This document shows, piece after piece, positions 1-9,245 of a DNA stretch of 64,000 nt. How positions within the stretch are numbered: position 1 is the first letter of the stretch; every line of letters starts with the position of its first letter. Origin of the DNA: Chelativorans intermedius (lineage in GTDB: Bacteria; Pseudomonadota; Alphaproteobacteria; Rhizobiales; Rhizobiaceae); the NCBI RefSeq assembly GCF_025398255.1, contig NZ_JAODNW010000002.1:186001-250000 (forward strand), read 5' to 3'. Both the position numbers and the translations under genes were made by a program. Under the pieces are notes generated by a model. That model was given only the letters and a program-made list of their open reading frames with translations. It was not told where the DNA came from and did not search any database.

Positions 1-1072
1 CCTCGAAGCCGAACCCCCGGGGCCCGACCACCTCCAGGGCCTCAGGAGTTCCCAACAGCGGATGGCAGGGAAGAGCGACGACCGCCACGCGCTGGCCGTA
101 ACGCAACATCTCCGTGGTGATCGCCGTGCCGCTGTCGATGTCGAGGATGATGATGAGATCGGGAACCACCACCTCCACCACGCCATCGCGCTTGAAAATC
201 AGGTTCTCGTTCTGGATGAGGACCGAGCCCGTCTGCCCCCCATGGGCGTCGAAGCCCTCGATGATCGCTTCTCCGGTGACAAAGCCGCCACGCAGGTGAC
301 GCTTAAGGTCGACGATCTTCCCCGTGTGCACGAGGCGGCCCTGTTCCATCTCGCACAGGGCTGCAATGGGGTCGGCGTGGCTTTCTCGCGCTTGCCGCAC
401 CGCCCGGCCAAGCGCGATTGCCCTGGTATAGGAATGGGGGATGGAAAAGCGCTTGACGAAAGCGCCGCTCATCGGCGCACTGGCAAGCGTGGAGGCGCCT
501 CCCTGCGCGATCACACAGGCGCGCGCCATGCGCTCGTGCCACTTTTCGGTGATTGCATGGTCGAAGATGACGACATTGCCATGCGGATCGCACATGACGG
601 AGGGCGTGGAACGGTGCCCGTAGATGGAGTAGGTCGTCATCTGCATCTCGGGGAAGGCGCGGCCCATGCCGTCCGCATCGACCACGGGCAGACCTGCGAG
701 GGAGGCGGTGATCAACGGTTCGAAGGCGTTCTGGCCACCGATTTCTTCACAGGCGATGGCGTCGGCCTTGAAATCCAGCCGTTCCTCCAGCGCGCGCAGG
801 CAGCGCAGGCCCTCCCGGCCTTCCTTGATGCGCTCGAAGGAGATGAGCGGCGCGCCGATGCCGCCGAGCGAGACGACCTTGGCATCGTCCGGCAGGTCGC
901 GAAGCGGCATGATGCGCAGCCGGTTGCCCTCGCGCAGTGCCTGCCGGGCGCGCAGCTTGCCGATGTAGGGATTGCCACCGCCACCGGTGCCAAGGATGGC
1001 TGCGCCGATTTCCAGCGCCTCGATGTCCTCCTCGCTCAGCGTCCACAGGCTTTCACGCCGGCTGGTCAGCAT
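1..1072 (-). CDS. DUF917 family protein, partial (C-terminus beyond the window)
   Basis: The reading frame starts at an ATG at 1072 and stays open to the left edge, giving about 357 residues without a stop. Near the N-terminus it has a glycine-rich motif GTGGGGNP (residues 28-35), typical of DUF917 proteins, which are usually encoded next to hydantoinase/oxoprolinase HyuA-like subunits. Its start overlaps the end of the upstream hyuA-like gene by 20 bases, so the two are probably translationally coupled. DUF917 proteins have no firmly established reaction; context suggests an accessory or second subunit acting on a cyclic amide or amino-acid derivative brought in by the adjacent importer. The family call is from remembered sequence pattern and neighbours. 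Confidence 0.85.
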   Translation of the reverse strand, partial: MLTSRRESLWTLSEEDIEALEIGAAILGTGGGGNPYIGKLRARQALREGNRLRIMPLRDLPDDAKVVSLGGIGAPLISFERIKEGREGLRCLRALEERLDFKADAIACEEIGGQNAFEPLITASLAGLPVVDADGMGRAFPEMQMTTYSIYGHRSTPSVMCDPHGNVVIFDHAITEKWHERMARACVIAQGGASTLASAPMSGAFVKRFSIPHSYTRAIALGRAVRQARESHADPIAALCEMEQGRLVHTGKIVDLKRHLRGGFVTGEAIIEGFDAHGGQTGSVLIQNENLIFKRDGVVEVVVPDLIIILDIDSGTAITTEMLRYGQRVAVVALPCHPLLGTPEALEVVGPRGFGFE

Positions 1073-2624
1073 GCGCGCCTCCCATTTCGCCCACCACCTT
1101 GACGTGAATGCGGGTGGCATTGCCTGGCAGATAGGCAAGCGGCACATCTTCGCGCTCGATCACCTCGATGGTGCCGGCCTGGGCGCCGGAGGCAAGTGCC
1201 CTTTGGGTGGCTTCTTCCTCCGCCTGCCGCAGGCACTCCTCGCGACTCAAGCCGTTCTCAAGCGCATAGATGCGGTCGACCTCGCCGCTGATCTGCGCAA
1301 TCGCCGCGCCCACGGCATTGGCAACCGCGAAATTCTCGGGCCTGAGCACCGCGAGCTCGCCAAGCCTCTCCGGCATCAGGATGGAGCCGCCGCCCACAGC
1401 AATCACCGGCACAGGCTCGGGGGAGATGCGGCTGCGTTCCACAGCCGTCTCCAGCATCTGCGTGATGAGGCGTCTTGCCTCGCCTGCCGTCGCCTTGTCG
1501 ATCGCTGCCGCTCTTGACACATCGCCAACCTCGCATTGGCCAAGCGCCACCGCGATGTCGGTAGCCGTCAACGTGTCGCCACCAAACACCATCGCCTCTT
1601 TGGTGATGCGATAGCCGACCGACTGCGGGCCGACGCTTACGGCACCGTCGGGCCCGCGCCGGACCAGCGAACCGCCGCCCAGCCCGATGGAAAAGACATC
1701 CGGCATGCGGAAATTGGTGCGCACGCCGCCAATGTCGACCACCGTGGCCGCCTGGCGCGGAAAGCCTTGCTGCAGGGCGCCGACATCGGTCGTGGTGCCG
1801 CCGATGTCCACCACGATGCCATTCTTGATGCCGGTGAGAAACGCCGCCCCGCGCATGGAGTTCGTGGGACCGGAGGCAAAGGTGAGCACCGGAAAGCGCT
1901 TTACCACATCGGCGCTCATCAGCGTGCCGTCGTTCTGCGTGATATAGAAGGGGCAGACAAGCCCGATGGACCTCAGAGCACGGGCGAAGGCTTCCACCGT
2001 GCGCTCGCTCAACGCCAGCAGGCTGGCGTTCATGATCGCCGCGCTTTCGCGTTCCAGAAGGCCGATGCGGCCGATATCGCTCGAAAGCACGACGGGCAGG
2101 TCCGGGCACTTCCTGCGCAACCGTTCCTTCGCCGCAATCTCCATTTCCCGATTGATCGGGCTGAAGACGGCGCTGATGGCGGCGGCGGCAACCTTTTTGG
2201 CGTTGATGTCGTCGGCGATGCGGTCGATCTCAGCCTCGTCGAGCGGGGCGATTTCACGACCGTCGAACTCGTAGCCGCCGCGCACCAGATATCCCAGATC
2301 CCCCGTCGCCTGGCGCAGGCTCTCCGGCCAGTCCACCATGGGCGGCAGGCAGGCCGTGGCCGGAAGGCCAAGCCGAATGGCGGCGACGGGGCTGATGTGC
2401 TTGCGCTCGATGACGGCATTGGTGAAATGCGTGGTGCCGATCATCACGGTGTCGATGCGGGTTCGCTCCACGCCGGATTTTGTCAGAACCTGCTCCAGCG
2501 CCTCCAGCACGCCCGAGGTCACGTCCTCGGTCGTGGCCGCCTTGACACCGGCCAGCACCTTGCGGTCCTGCATGACCACGGCATCGGTATTGGTGCCCCC
2601 CACATCTATGCCTAAGCGATACAC
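1053..2624 (-). CDS. Hydantoinase/oxoprolinase family protein, HyuA-like subunit
   Basis: This 523-residue protein carries the ASKHA-type nucleotide-binding motifs of the hydantoinase A/oxoprolinase family: GIDVGGTNTD at residues 5-14, FASGPTNS at 248-255 and DIGGTTTDV at 272-280. Family members perform ATP-dependent opening of hydantoin or 5-oxoproline-like rings, or acetone/acetophenone carboxylation. The length matches the short HyuA-like form that pairs with DUF917 rather than with a HyuB subunit. It lies downstream of a dipeptide-type ABC importer in the same orientation and overlaps the DUF917 start, so one operon is likely. The substrate cannot be read from the sequence; a cyclic amide, pyroglutamyl compound or small peptide derivative is an inference. 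Confidence 0.88.
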   Translation of the reverse strand: MYRLGIDVGGTNTDAVVMQDRKVLAGVKAATTEDVTSGVLEALEQVLTKSGVERTRIDTVMIGTTHFTNAVIERKHISPVAAIRLGLPATACLPPMVDWPESLRQATGDLGYLVRGGYEFDGREIAPLDEAEIDRIADDINAKKVAAAAISAVFSPINREMEIAAKERLRRKCPDLPVVLSSDIGRIGLLERESAAIMNASLLALSERTVEAFARALRSIGLVCPFYITQNDGTLMSADVVKRFPVLTFASGPTNSMRGAAFLTGIKNGIVVDIGGTTTDVGALQQGFPRQAATVVDIGGVRTNFRMPDVFSIGLGGGSLVRRGPDGAVSVGPQSVGYRITKEAMVFGGDTLTATDIAVALGQCEVGDVSRAAAIDKATAGEARRLITQMLETAVERSRISPEPVPVIAVGGGSILMPERLGELAVLRPENFAVANAVGAAIAQISGEVDRIYALENGLSREECLRQAEEEATQRALASGAQAGTIEVIEREDVPLAYLPGNATRIHVKVVGEMGGAHADQPA

Positions 2625-2657
2625 CGAATTCTCCTTTCCTCGTTCGGCCGGCCATCG

Positions 2658-4337
2658 TCACGCGACGGCGTCGACCAGAAACCTTCTGCGTTCCTCGATG
2701 CTTACCGAGGGTTTCATGCGCTCCTCCTCGTCGTCCATCACGGGCACGGCCGCAATCAGCGCTCGCGTATAGGGGTGCCGGGGCTCGGCGAAGACGTCTG
2801 CCGGTCGCCCCTCCTCGACGATTTCGCCGCGCAGCATGATGGCGATGCGGCTGCAGAAATTGCGCATCAGCGAGAGATCGTGAGAAATGAAGAGGTAGGT
2901 AAGTCCCAATTCGTCGCGCAGCTTCTGCAGCAGTGCGATGACATTCTTCTGCACCGAGACGTCGAGCGCCGAGGTCGGCTCGTCGAGGACGATGATCTTC
3001 GGATTGGCAGCAAGCGCGCGTGCGATCGCTACGCGCTGCTTCTGGCCGCCCGAAAGCTCGTGCGGATATTTCGAGATGTAGTGCGGCGGCAGGTCCACCT
3101 GGCCGAGAAGCTCCATCGTGCGCTCCTCGGCTGCCCTGCGGTCAAGACCGGCAAAGCGCAGCGGCACGGCAAGCGTCTGGCCGACTGAACGTTTCGGATT
3201 GAGCGAGGTTCCAGGGTTCTGGTAGACGATTTGGGTGAGATGGCGGAAGGCGTCGCTGCGCGCGGTGCCGGAAAGTTCGGTGCCGTCGACGTTGATGGCG
3301 CCTGCGCTCGGCGCGATCAGACCCATGATCATGCGCGCCACGGTCGTCTTGCCGGAGCCGGATTCGCCGGCAAGCCCAAAGATTTCGCCACGGCGGATCG
3401 AAAGGTCGACATTCCTGACAGCGGTGTGCTCGCGACCGCCGCCGAAAAGGCGCCGTTCGCGGAAAATCTTGGAGACGCCCGAAAGCGCCACAATGACATC
3501 GCCGTCAACAGTCGGCTGGTCGCTCACGCGCGCACCGTAAAGCGCCGGGATGGCATCGACCAATTGGCGCGTATAGGCCTGGCACGGCGCGGAAAACAGA
3601 CGCCTGCGCTCGCCGTGCTCGACAATTTCACCATGGCGCATCACGTAGATGTCGTCGGCCATCTGGCGAACCACACCGAGATTGTGCGTGATCATCAGAA
3701 GCGACAGGCCATTGTCGGCGACCAGCCGGTTGATGAGCTTCATGATTTCGTCCTGCGTCGTCACGTCGAGCGCGGTGCCCGGCTCGTCGGCGATCAGCAG
3801 CTTGGGCTGGTGCAGCAGTGCCAGTGCAATCAGCACCCGTTGGCGCATGCCGCCCGAAAGCTGCGCGGGGAAGGCGGCACATATGCGCTCAGGATCGGAA
3901 AGCTGCACCTTGCGCAGCACCTCGTGGATGCGTTCCCGGCGCTCCGCTGCGTCCGTCTTGCGGCCCAGCCGGCGATCGGCAAACCGCATGACGTCATCGA
4001 GATGCCGGCCGATGCGGAAGACCGGATTGAACGAGGACAGGGGATCCTGCATGATGATGGAAAAGGCCGTTCCCTTCATCGCATTGCGCTGGCCTTCCGA
4101 AAGGGTGAGCAGGTTCTGACCCTCGAAAAGCACCGAGCCGCTTTCGATCCGCGCATTGCCCGGCAACGTGCCCAGGATGGATTTCGCCGTTACCGACTTG
4201 CCGGAACCCGTCTCGCCGATCAGTGCTGCACGACCGCCCTCGGGGATTGTCAGCGACACATCCTTCAGCACATGGGTGCGCAATCCGTAGGTGTGGAAGG
4301 AGACGTTCAGACTGCGAATGTCGAGCAGCGGCTGCAT
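2658..4337 (-). CDS. Dipeptide/oligopeptide-type ABC transporter, fused double ATP-binding protein (DppD-DppF like)
   Basis: This is a 559-residue cytoplasmic ATPase with two complete ABC domains in one chain. Domain 1 has Walker A GETGSGKS (41-48), signature LSGGMRQR (160-167) and Walker B LLIADEP (180-186). Domain 2 has Walker A GESGSGKT (324-331), signature LSGGQKQR (428-435) and Walker B IIVLDEP (448-454). This corresponds to the DppD and DppF subunits fused, a common arrangement in Rhizobiales peptide, opine and glutathione-type importers. It sits 3 bases after the permease gene and 33 bases before the HyuA-like gene. All ATPase motifs look intact. No periplasmic binding protein for this system is visible in the window. 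Confidence 0.95.
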   Translation of the reverse strand: MQPLLDIRSLNVSFHTYGLRTHVLKDVSLTIPEGGRAALIGETGSGKSVTAKSILGTLPGNARIESGSVLFEGQNLLTLSEGQRNAMKGTAFSIIMQDPLSSFNPVFRIGRHLDDVMRFADRRLGRKTDAAERRERIHEVLRKVQLSDPERICAAFPAQLSGGMRQRVLIALALLHQPKLLIADEPGTALDVTTQDEIMKLINRLVADNGLSLLMITHNLGVVRQMADDIYVMRHGEIVEHGERRRLFSAPCQAYTRQLVDAIPALYGARVSDQPTVDGDVIVALSGVSKIFRERRLFGGGREHTAVRNVDLSIRRGEIFGLAGESGSGKTTVARMIMGLIAPSAGAINVDGTELSGTARSDAFRHLTQIVYQNPGTSLNPKRSVGQTLAVPLRFAGLDRRAAEERTMELLGQVDLPPHYISKYPHELSGGQKQRVAIARALAANPKIIVLDEPTSALDVSVQKNVIALLQKLRDELGLTYLFISHDLSLMRNFCSRIAIMLRGEIVEEGRPADVFAEPRHPYTRALIAAVPVMDDEEERMKPSVSIEERRRFLVDAVA

Positions 4338-4340
4338 CGC

Positions 4341-5216
4341 CTACGCCTCCACGTCGAACATGTCACGCAGGCCATCGCCCAGCAGGTTGAAGCCAAGCGT
4401 CGCATAGAAGATGGCAAAGCCGGGGGCGAGCACTTCCCACCACATTTCGGGCAGGAACTGCCGCCCGTCGGCAACCATGGACCCCAGATCGGGCGTCGGC
4501 GGCTTTACCCCAAGACCGAGAAAGGAAAGCGTTGCCCCGAAGAGGATGACGAAGGCGGCATCCAGCGTCGTCTTCACCGAGATTACTGAAATGCAGTTGG
4601 GCAGGATCTCACGGGTGAGCACATGCCAGTGGCTGGCGCCGGCAAGGCGCGCCGCCTCGATGAAATCCTCCGCAGCGATGGATTTCGACACGCGGTAGAC
4701 AAGGCGGGCGTGCCAGGTCCACCACAGAAGGGTAATGGCGAACATGGCGTTGACAAGGTTGGGCTCCAGCACATTTCCGATGGCCAGCGCCATGACAAGT
4801 GGCGGAATCGCCAGCATGACGTTGGTGAAGCCGGTAATCAGACGCTCCGTCAGTCCGCTGAAATAGCCCGCCAGCATGCCAAGCGCCGCACCCACCGGCA
4901 CGGCAACGCCGAGCACGCCGATGACGAGCAGCAGAGAGACGCGAAACCCGAAGATGACGCGCGTAAGGATATCGCGCCCCACCTTGTCGGTGCCCAGCAG
5001 ATGCACCCAATCAGGTGCCATATGGCGGCTGCGAAAGTCGACCACGGCGCCCACATGGTCGGGGAAGGGTGCAATGAGCGGCGCGAAGATGGCCGTAAGC
5101 ACCACCGAGACCACCATGAAGGCGCCCACGACGGCGGCCGGATTGCGGGTGAAGCGGTACCACGCCATGTAGCGGGTGGAAAGCGCCTGAGGTTCGGGAG
5201 TCTGGGCAACGGCCAT
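4341..5216 (-). CDS. Dipeptide/oligopeptide-type ABC transporter permease (DppC-like)
   Basis: This 291-residue inner-membrane permease has a hydrophobic N-terminal segment (around residues 30-50) followed by a typical binding-protein-dependent transport domain. The EAARLAGAS loop fits the EAA motif that contacts the ATPase. The sequence MAWYRFTRNPAAVVGAF near the start is characteristic of DppC/OppC proteins. The ATG at 5216 overlaps the stop of the DppB-like gene by one base (TGATG), which indicates translational coupling. It works with the DppB-like partner and the fused ATPase. Its substrate is unknown; association with hydantoinase and DUF917 genes suggests a peptide-like or cyclic amide compound. 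Confidence 0.95.
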   Translation of the reverse strand: MAVAQTPEPQALSTRYMAWYRFTRNPAAVVGAFMVVSVVLTAIFAPLIAPFPDHVGAVVDFRSRHMAPDWVHLLGTDKVGRDILTRVIFGFRVSLLLVIGVLGVAVPVGAALGMLAGYFSGLTERLITGFTNVMLAIPPLVMALAIGNVLEPNLVNAMFAITLLWWTWHARLVYRVSKSIAAEDFIEAARLAGASHWHVLTREILPNCISVISVKTTLDAAFVILFGATLSFLGLGVKPPTPDLGSMVADGRQFLPEMWWEVLAPGFAIFYATLGFNLLGDGLRDMFDVEA

Positions 5217-6244
5217 CAGCGCGCCTCCTTGAAGCGCAGCCGCGGATCGATGATGAGCAGCACCACATCGATGACGAGATTGGCGACGATGAAGAAGAAG
5301 CCGGAGACGAGCACGACCGCCATCACGGCATTGAGATCTTTCTGAAGAATGGCTTCCAGCCCGTAGGAGGCAAAGCCGCCCCAGGAAAACACCATTTCCA
5401 CCACGAAGGCATTGCCGATCAGCGAGGCAAATTCGAGGCCCATGATGGTCAATGGCGCAATGGAGGAAAGCTTCAGCAGATAGCGGAAGACGATGACGCG
5501 ATCCGGCACGCCGAAGGACTTAAGCGTCAGGACGTGATCGCGCCGCTGATGTTCGATCATTGCGGAACGGGTGATGCGCGTCACCTGGCCGATGCCAGCC
5601 ATGGCCAGGGCCAGAGCGGGAAACGCGATGTGTTGCAGCGCGCTCAAGAACACGTCGCCGCGGCCATGAACCACCGAATCGACCAGCAGCAGCCCGGTCG
5701 GCCCCGACGGCAGGGACAAGCTGTGGTCGATGCGGCCCAGAATCGGCCAGCCTGGCAGGAAGTTGGCGGCAAGAAGCTGCAGGAGGATCGCGAACAGGAA
5801 GCTCGGCATGGTGACGCCGACGATGGAGAAGAAGCGGCCCGCATTGTCGATCCAGCTGTTGCGAAAGCGCGCCGTTGTCACTCCGAGCGGCACCGAGATA
5901 GCGATCATGAGGAAGACGGTGACGATCACCAGCTCCAGCGTGGCGGGCAGCAGCTCCAGGATCTCGCCGCTCACCGGCTTGCCGGAGATCAACGAGCGTC
6001 CGAAGTCGCCCTTCAGTGCACTCGCCGCATAGTCCAGATATTGCACGAGGACGGGCTGATCGAGGCCCATTTCCTGGCGCATGGCATCGACCTGTTCCTG
6101 CGTGGCGCTGGGGCCGAGCGCAATGCGCGCCGGATCGCCCGGGACGATGCGCGCCAGCACGAAGATCATCAAAGAGAGGACAAACATCACGCCGGCAAAA
6201 CCCAACAGGCGCCGCAGCAAGATGTCGAGAGCGTTTGCTTGCAT
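5216..6244 (-). CDS. Dipeptide/oligopeptide-type ABC transporter permease (DppB-like)
   Basis: This is a 342-residue inner-membrane permease of the DppB/OppB type. It begins with LLRRLLGFAGVMFVLSLMIF, the first membrane segment of the family, followed by the FVLARIVPGDPARIALG periplasmic segment typical of DppB. The C-terminal transport domain has several more membrane helices and ends with DPRLRFKEAR, also typical. It is the first transporter gene after the LuxR-type regulator, separated by 114 bases, and overlaps dppC by one base. Normally a periplasmic binding protein gene comes first in such operons; none is present here, so it may lie left of the window. Confidence 0.95.
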   Translation of the reverse strand: MQANALDILLRRLLGFAGVMFVLSLMIFVLARIVPGDPARIALGPSATQEQVDAMRQEMGLDQPVLVQYLDYAASALKGDFGRSLISGKPVSGEILELLPATLELVIVTVFLMIAISVPLGVTTARFRNSWIDNAGRFFSIVGVTMPSFLFAILLQLLAANFLPGWPILGRIDHSLSLPSGPTGLLLVDSVVHGRGDVFLSALQHIAFPALALAMAGIGQVTRITRSAMIEHQRRDHVLTLKSFGVPDRVIVFRYLLKLSSIAPLTIMGLEFASLIGNAFVVEMVFSWGGFASYGLEAILQKDLNAVMAVVLVSGFFFIVANLVIDVVLLIIDPRLRFKEAR

Positions 6245-6322
6245 GGTGTTCCCGTTTGCCCCGCGGTCTGGGCGCCGCGTTCGACGTGATCTTCGCGTCA
6301 GGCAAAGGCCGGGATCAAGGTT

Positions 6323-6360
6323 CGCGAAGTATAGGTTTTCCGCGAAGAGGTATAGGTTTC
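6323..6360. repeat. Imperfect direct repeat at the LuxR-type gene 3' end
   Basis: Two adjacent copies, CGCGAAGtATAGGTTTTC (6323-6340) and CGCGAAGaggtATAGGTTTC (6341-6360), lie just beyond and into the stop codon of the regulator gene and before the DppB-like gene. The function is unknown; it could be a duplicated regulatory half-site or a slipped-strand duplication. Confidence 0.5.
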
Positions 6361-8263
6361 ACGCCACCCAGCCCAGCGCCCGGGCGGTGGCGACCGCCTC
6401 GCTACGCCTGCGGCAGCCGATCTTCCGGTAGATGTTGGACAGGTGAAACTTGACGGTCACCTCGGAGATGCCGAGCTGACGGGCGACATATTTGTTCGTG
6501 CCGCCCTCGACCACCAGCAGCAGCACCTTCATCTCCCGGCGCGTCAGCCCCGCCCTGCGCGCACCTTCGGCAATCGGGGTCTCCATCGCCCTGATCCTGC
6601 GCACCACCTGCCGTGTTTCGCTTGAGGCGAGAACGAATTGTCGCAGTCGCTTGTCGGCCAGAAGCCGCTCCAGCATCGCCGCGTCGTCGACAAGCGGGAT
6701 GATGCTTCCAAGCCTTGCGCTAGCCTCCAGCACCTTCAGCAACGCAGAGCGCGCCGCCGTGATGTCGCGTTGGTGGCGTGCTACATGCGCCGACCACAGA
6801 AGCAGCGTGATGCGCTGCCGCTCCGTGACGTGATCGTTGCGCAAGAGCGCAGCCAGCTGCTCGCGCAGCATCGGCCGCGAAGGCACCTCCCAGATCAGAT
6901 GCCGCAGCCAGGCCATCGCAAGCGCGATCTCCTGGGGATCGACAAGGCGCAACAGATTGTCCGCCGCCCCTTCCACCCATGTGCGGTTGATCCGCGACTG
7001 AACGGCGGTCAGAAGGTCGGCCGCTTCCTGCCAGCGATTGCCACTTTGCAGGATCGCCACCTCGCGCAGCGTGATGAGCGTGCGAAAGCGATTGGAACGC
7101 CACTCCTGCACGCGCCATTTGTCCAGAAAGACCCGGGCGGCCGGAATGGCAATGCAGCGGCTCAGCGCCTGTCCCCCGTAATTGATCGCAAGCTCCGCCA
7201 CGGTGGGCCAGATTTCGCCATAGGCGAACTGGTCGAACTCGTCATTGAGGAAGTCGACCAGTGGGCGCACCTCGCCCTGCTCATAGCGTATGACGGCGCT
7301 CACCAGGCCAAGGATACGCTTGTCGGAGGGCGTCTCGAAGGGCACCTTTTGCAATGTTTCGCCGGCGTCGCGCAGATGGGATTTGGCGGCGGGCAGAGTG
7401 CCGCGCATCAGCGCCAGGATCGCAAGGTAAAGGTCGATATAGAAGCCCAGAAGGTGGGCCTCGGCACGCTGGTAGTGAAAGCGCGCGCGCCGGGCGAGTT
7501 CCACCGCCGCGTCGAACTGGCGACGGCGCACGAACACCTCCAGCATGGCGTTGTAGAAACTGCCGCGCTGGAGATGGTCCTCAAGGGGCACTTCTCCAAG
7601 CGCGTCGAACAGCCGCTCGCGCATCGTATCGGTAATCGGCCGGTCCTCATACATTGCCATAAGGAAACGGAAGAGGCGGAAATCGAGGCAATAGCGGTCG
7701 GTCTTTTCCAGAACCCGTGTCAGGTCGTTGGCCTCAGCGCCGAAGTGGTGGGCAATGAGATGGCGCGCGCGGCTGACATTGCCAGCCTTCAGCGCGTGCA
7801 TGGCACTGGCGAAGATCAGCGTCCTGGTCTCTCGCCGCATCTGTTCGGGAAAGCCGGCAATCGCCTGCTGGCAGGCTTCCATGCCGAAAAAATGCATGAA
7901 GAAGTGGCCGCCGCCGCTGCGGAAGAGCCGCAAGGCCGTATCAAAATCGTTGCGCGCCTGGGCTTGCGACAGGGCGCGCAGAAGGGCCGCGCCGCCGCTC
8001 GTGTCTTCGCGCAGCGCGGCACCGTCGAACGCGCTGGCCAAAAGCGCGCCGACATGCGGCGAGCGCGGACGCAGCACGCCCGCCGCCTTGTCGGCGACCA
8101 GCGTGCTGCGCAGCCTGCCGGTCAGGCTGTCAAGCAGGGCAGGGGAGATCTCATCAAGGGGAATGCCCTGCGGCTGGTACGCCAGCCGCGACAAAAGGGC
8201 GACGTGTTGACCGTCAAGCGTCGCCAACAGATCAGAAACGATGAGCGCTTCGGCGCTGTCCAT
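6359..8263 (-). CDS. LuxR family transcriptional regulator with long N-terminal region
   Basis: This is a 634-residue protein when started at the ATG at 8263 (MDSAEALIVSD). An in-frame upstream start at 8323 would add 20 residues of unusual composition, and neither start has a clear ribosome binding site. The C-terminal 66 residues (about 569-634) form a LuxR/FixJ-type helix-turn-helix: LTRREMKVLLLVVEGGTN, then ISEVTVKFHLSNIYRKIG, with the recognition helix around TVKFHL. The long middle region is leucine- and alanine-rich, probably helical-repeat (TPR-like, MalT-related) architecture; no Walker A motif was noticed, so it is not a typical MalT ATPase. It precedes the dpp-hyu genes in the same orientation and probably regulates them. 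Confidence 0.85.
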   Translation of the reverse strand: MDSAEALIVSDLLATLDGQHVALLSRLAYQPQGIPLDEISPALLDSLTGRLRSTLVADKAAGVLRPRSPHVGALLASAFDGAALREDTSGGAALLRALSQAQARNDFDTALRLFRSGGGHFFMHFFGMEACQQAIAGFPEQMRRETRTLIFASAMHALKAGNVSRARHLIAHHFGAEANDLTRVLEKTDRYCLDFRLFRFLMAMYEDRPITDTMRERLFDALGEVPLEDHLQRGSFYNAMLEVFVRRRQFDAAVELARRARFHYQRAEAHLLGFYIDLYLAILALMRGTLPAAKSHLRDAGETLQKVPFETPSDKRILGLVSAVIRYEQGEVRPLVDFLNDEFDQFAYGEIWPTVAELAINYGGQALSRCIAIPAARVFLDKWRVQEWRSNRFRTLITLREVAILQSGNRWQEAADLLTAVQSRINRTWVEGAADNLLRLVDPQEIALAMAWLRHLIWEVPSRPMLREQLAALLRNDHVTERQRITLLLWSAHVARHQRDITAARSALLKVLEASARLGSIIPLVDDAAMLERLLADKRLRQFVLASSETRQVVRRIRAMETPIAEGARRAGLTRREMKVLLLVVEGGTNKYVARQLGISEVTVKFHLSNIYRKIGCRRRSEAVATARALGWVA

Positions 8264-8429
8264 GGACTGCTTATAGCAAAGGCATCGCCAGGGCCAAGCC
8301 ACACCCGATTCTGTCGCAGGCACATGCGACGTCCGAGCGCGCTGGAAGATCAGTTGCTCTGAGCGTCACAGCGTCAATTCCAAGGCTCCCGGAATCGCTG
8401 CCAGGAGGGATGCATGCAAGCAAGCAGCG

Positions 8430-9242
8430 TCAGCGCTTCGCGGGCGGGGCCGGGGGGGCGTCGGTGTCCTGATAGGCCGCCCAGTCGGGTTCGTTGCGGA
8501 AGACGAAGTCGTAATAGTCGCGGCCCTTCAGCAGCGCCGCCGCCTCCTCGTCGAGCACCACCTTGCAATTGGCATGAAGCTGCAGCGCCGAGGCTGTCAC
8601 CGAGGCGGTGATCGGCCCCTCGACCGCGCGGGCGACGACTTCCGCCTTGGCGCTCCCGCAGGCCAGCAGGAGCAGCTCGCGCGCTTCGAGGATCGTGCCC
8701 ACACCCATGGTCAGCGCCCGGGTGGGCACGCGCTCCGGGTCGCCGCCGAACATCGCGGCGTTCTGGCGTCGCGTGGTCGGGGTCAGGGTCTTGTCGCGCG
8801 TGCGCGAGCTGATGGCGCTCAGCGGTTCGTTGAAACCGATATGCCCCGACTCGCCGATGCCCAGAAGCTGCAGATCTATCCCGCCGGCCTCCCTGATCAG
8901 CCGCTCGTAGTCCGCCGCCGCCTGCTTCAGGTCGCTGGCGGTTCCGTCGGGAAGATGGGTGTTGGCCGGGTCGATATCGACGTGGTCGAACAGTCGCGCG
9001 CGCATGTAATAGGCATAGGAATGCGGGCTCTCCGGCCCGAGGCCGATATATTCGTCCAGGTTGAAGGTGGTTGCGCGCGCAAAGGACACGCCCGAGGCGA
9101 TCAACGCCTGGTAGACCTGCTCCATCGTGCGCCCGGTGGCCAATCCGAGCACCAGTTCGGGCCGGGCGCGCAGGCGGTCGGCGATCAGCCGTGCGACCAG
9201 GGCCACGGCGCTCTCGCGCGTGGGTCTGACGATGACTTCCAT
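8430..9242 (-). CDS. nagB: Glucosamine-6-phosphate deaminase
   Basis: This 270-residue cytoplasmic enzyme converts glucosamine-6-phosphate to fructose-6-phosphate and ammonia, the last step of amino-sugar catabolism. Recognisable features are the phosphate-binding segment LGLATGRTM (32-40), NLDEYIGL (61-68, with the general-base aspartate Asp63) and GIGESGHIGFNEP (128-140, with His134 and Glu139). The position of E. coli Asp141 is Ser132 here; this position also varies in Gram-positive NagB enzymes, so it is not taken as inactivating. It follows nagA with a 3-base gap, in a nagK-nagR-nagA-nagB order transcribed leftward. The length matches the family. Confidence 0.95.
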   Translation of the reverse strand: MEVIVRPTRESAVALVARLIADRLRARPELVLGLATGRTMEQVYQALIASGVSFARATTFNLDEYIGLGPESPHSYAYYMRARLFDHVDIDPANTHLPDGTASDLKQAAADYERLIREAGGIDLQLLGIGESGHIGFNEPLSAISSRTRDKTLTPTTRRQNAAMFGGDPERVPTRALTMGVGTILEARELLLLACGSAKAEVVARAVEGPITASVTASALQLHANCKVVLDEEAAALLKGRDYYDFVFRNEPDWAAYQDTDAPPAPPAKR

Positions 9243-9245
9243 GTC

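Noticed and set aside
62-1102. Open frame of 346 codons on the plus strand
   Set aside because: Antisense to the DUF917 gene, which has the GTGGGGNP motif and operon context.
8430-9242. NagB considered inactive because Ser132 replaces E. coli Asp141
   Set aside because: This position also varies in NagB of Gram-positive bacteria; Asp63, His134 and Glu139 are present and the gene is intact in a nag operon.
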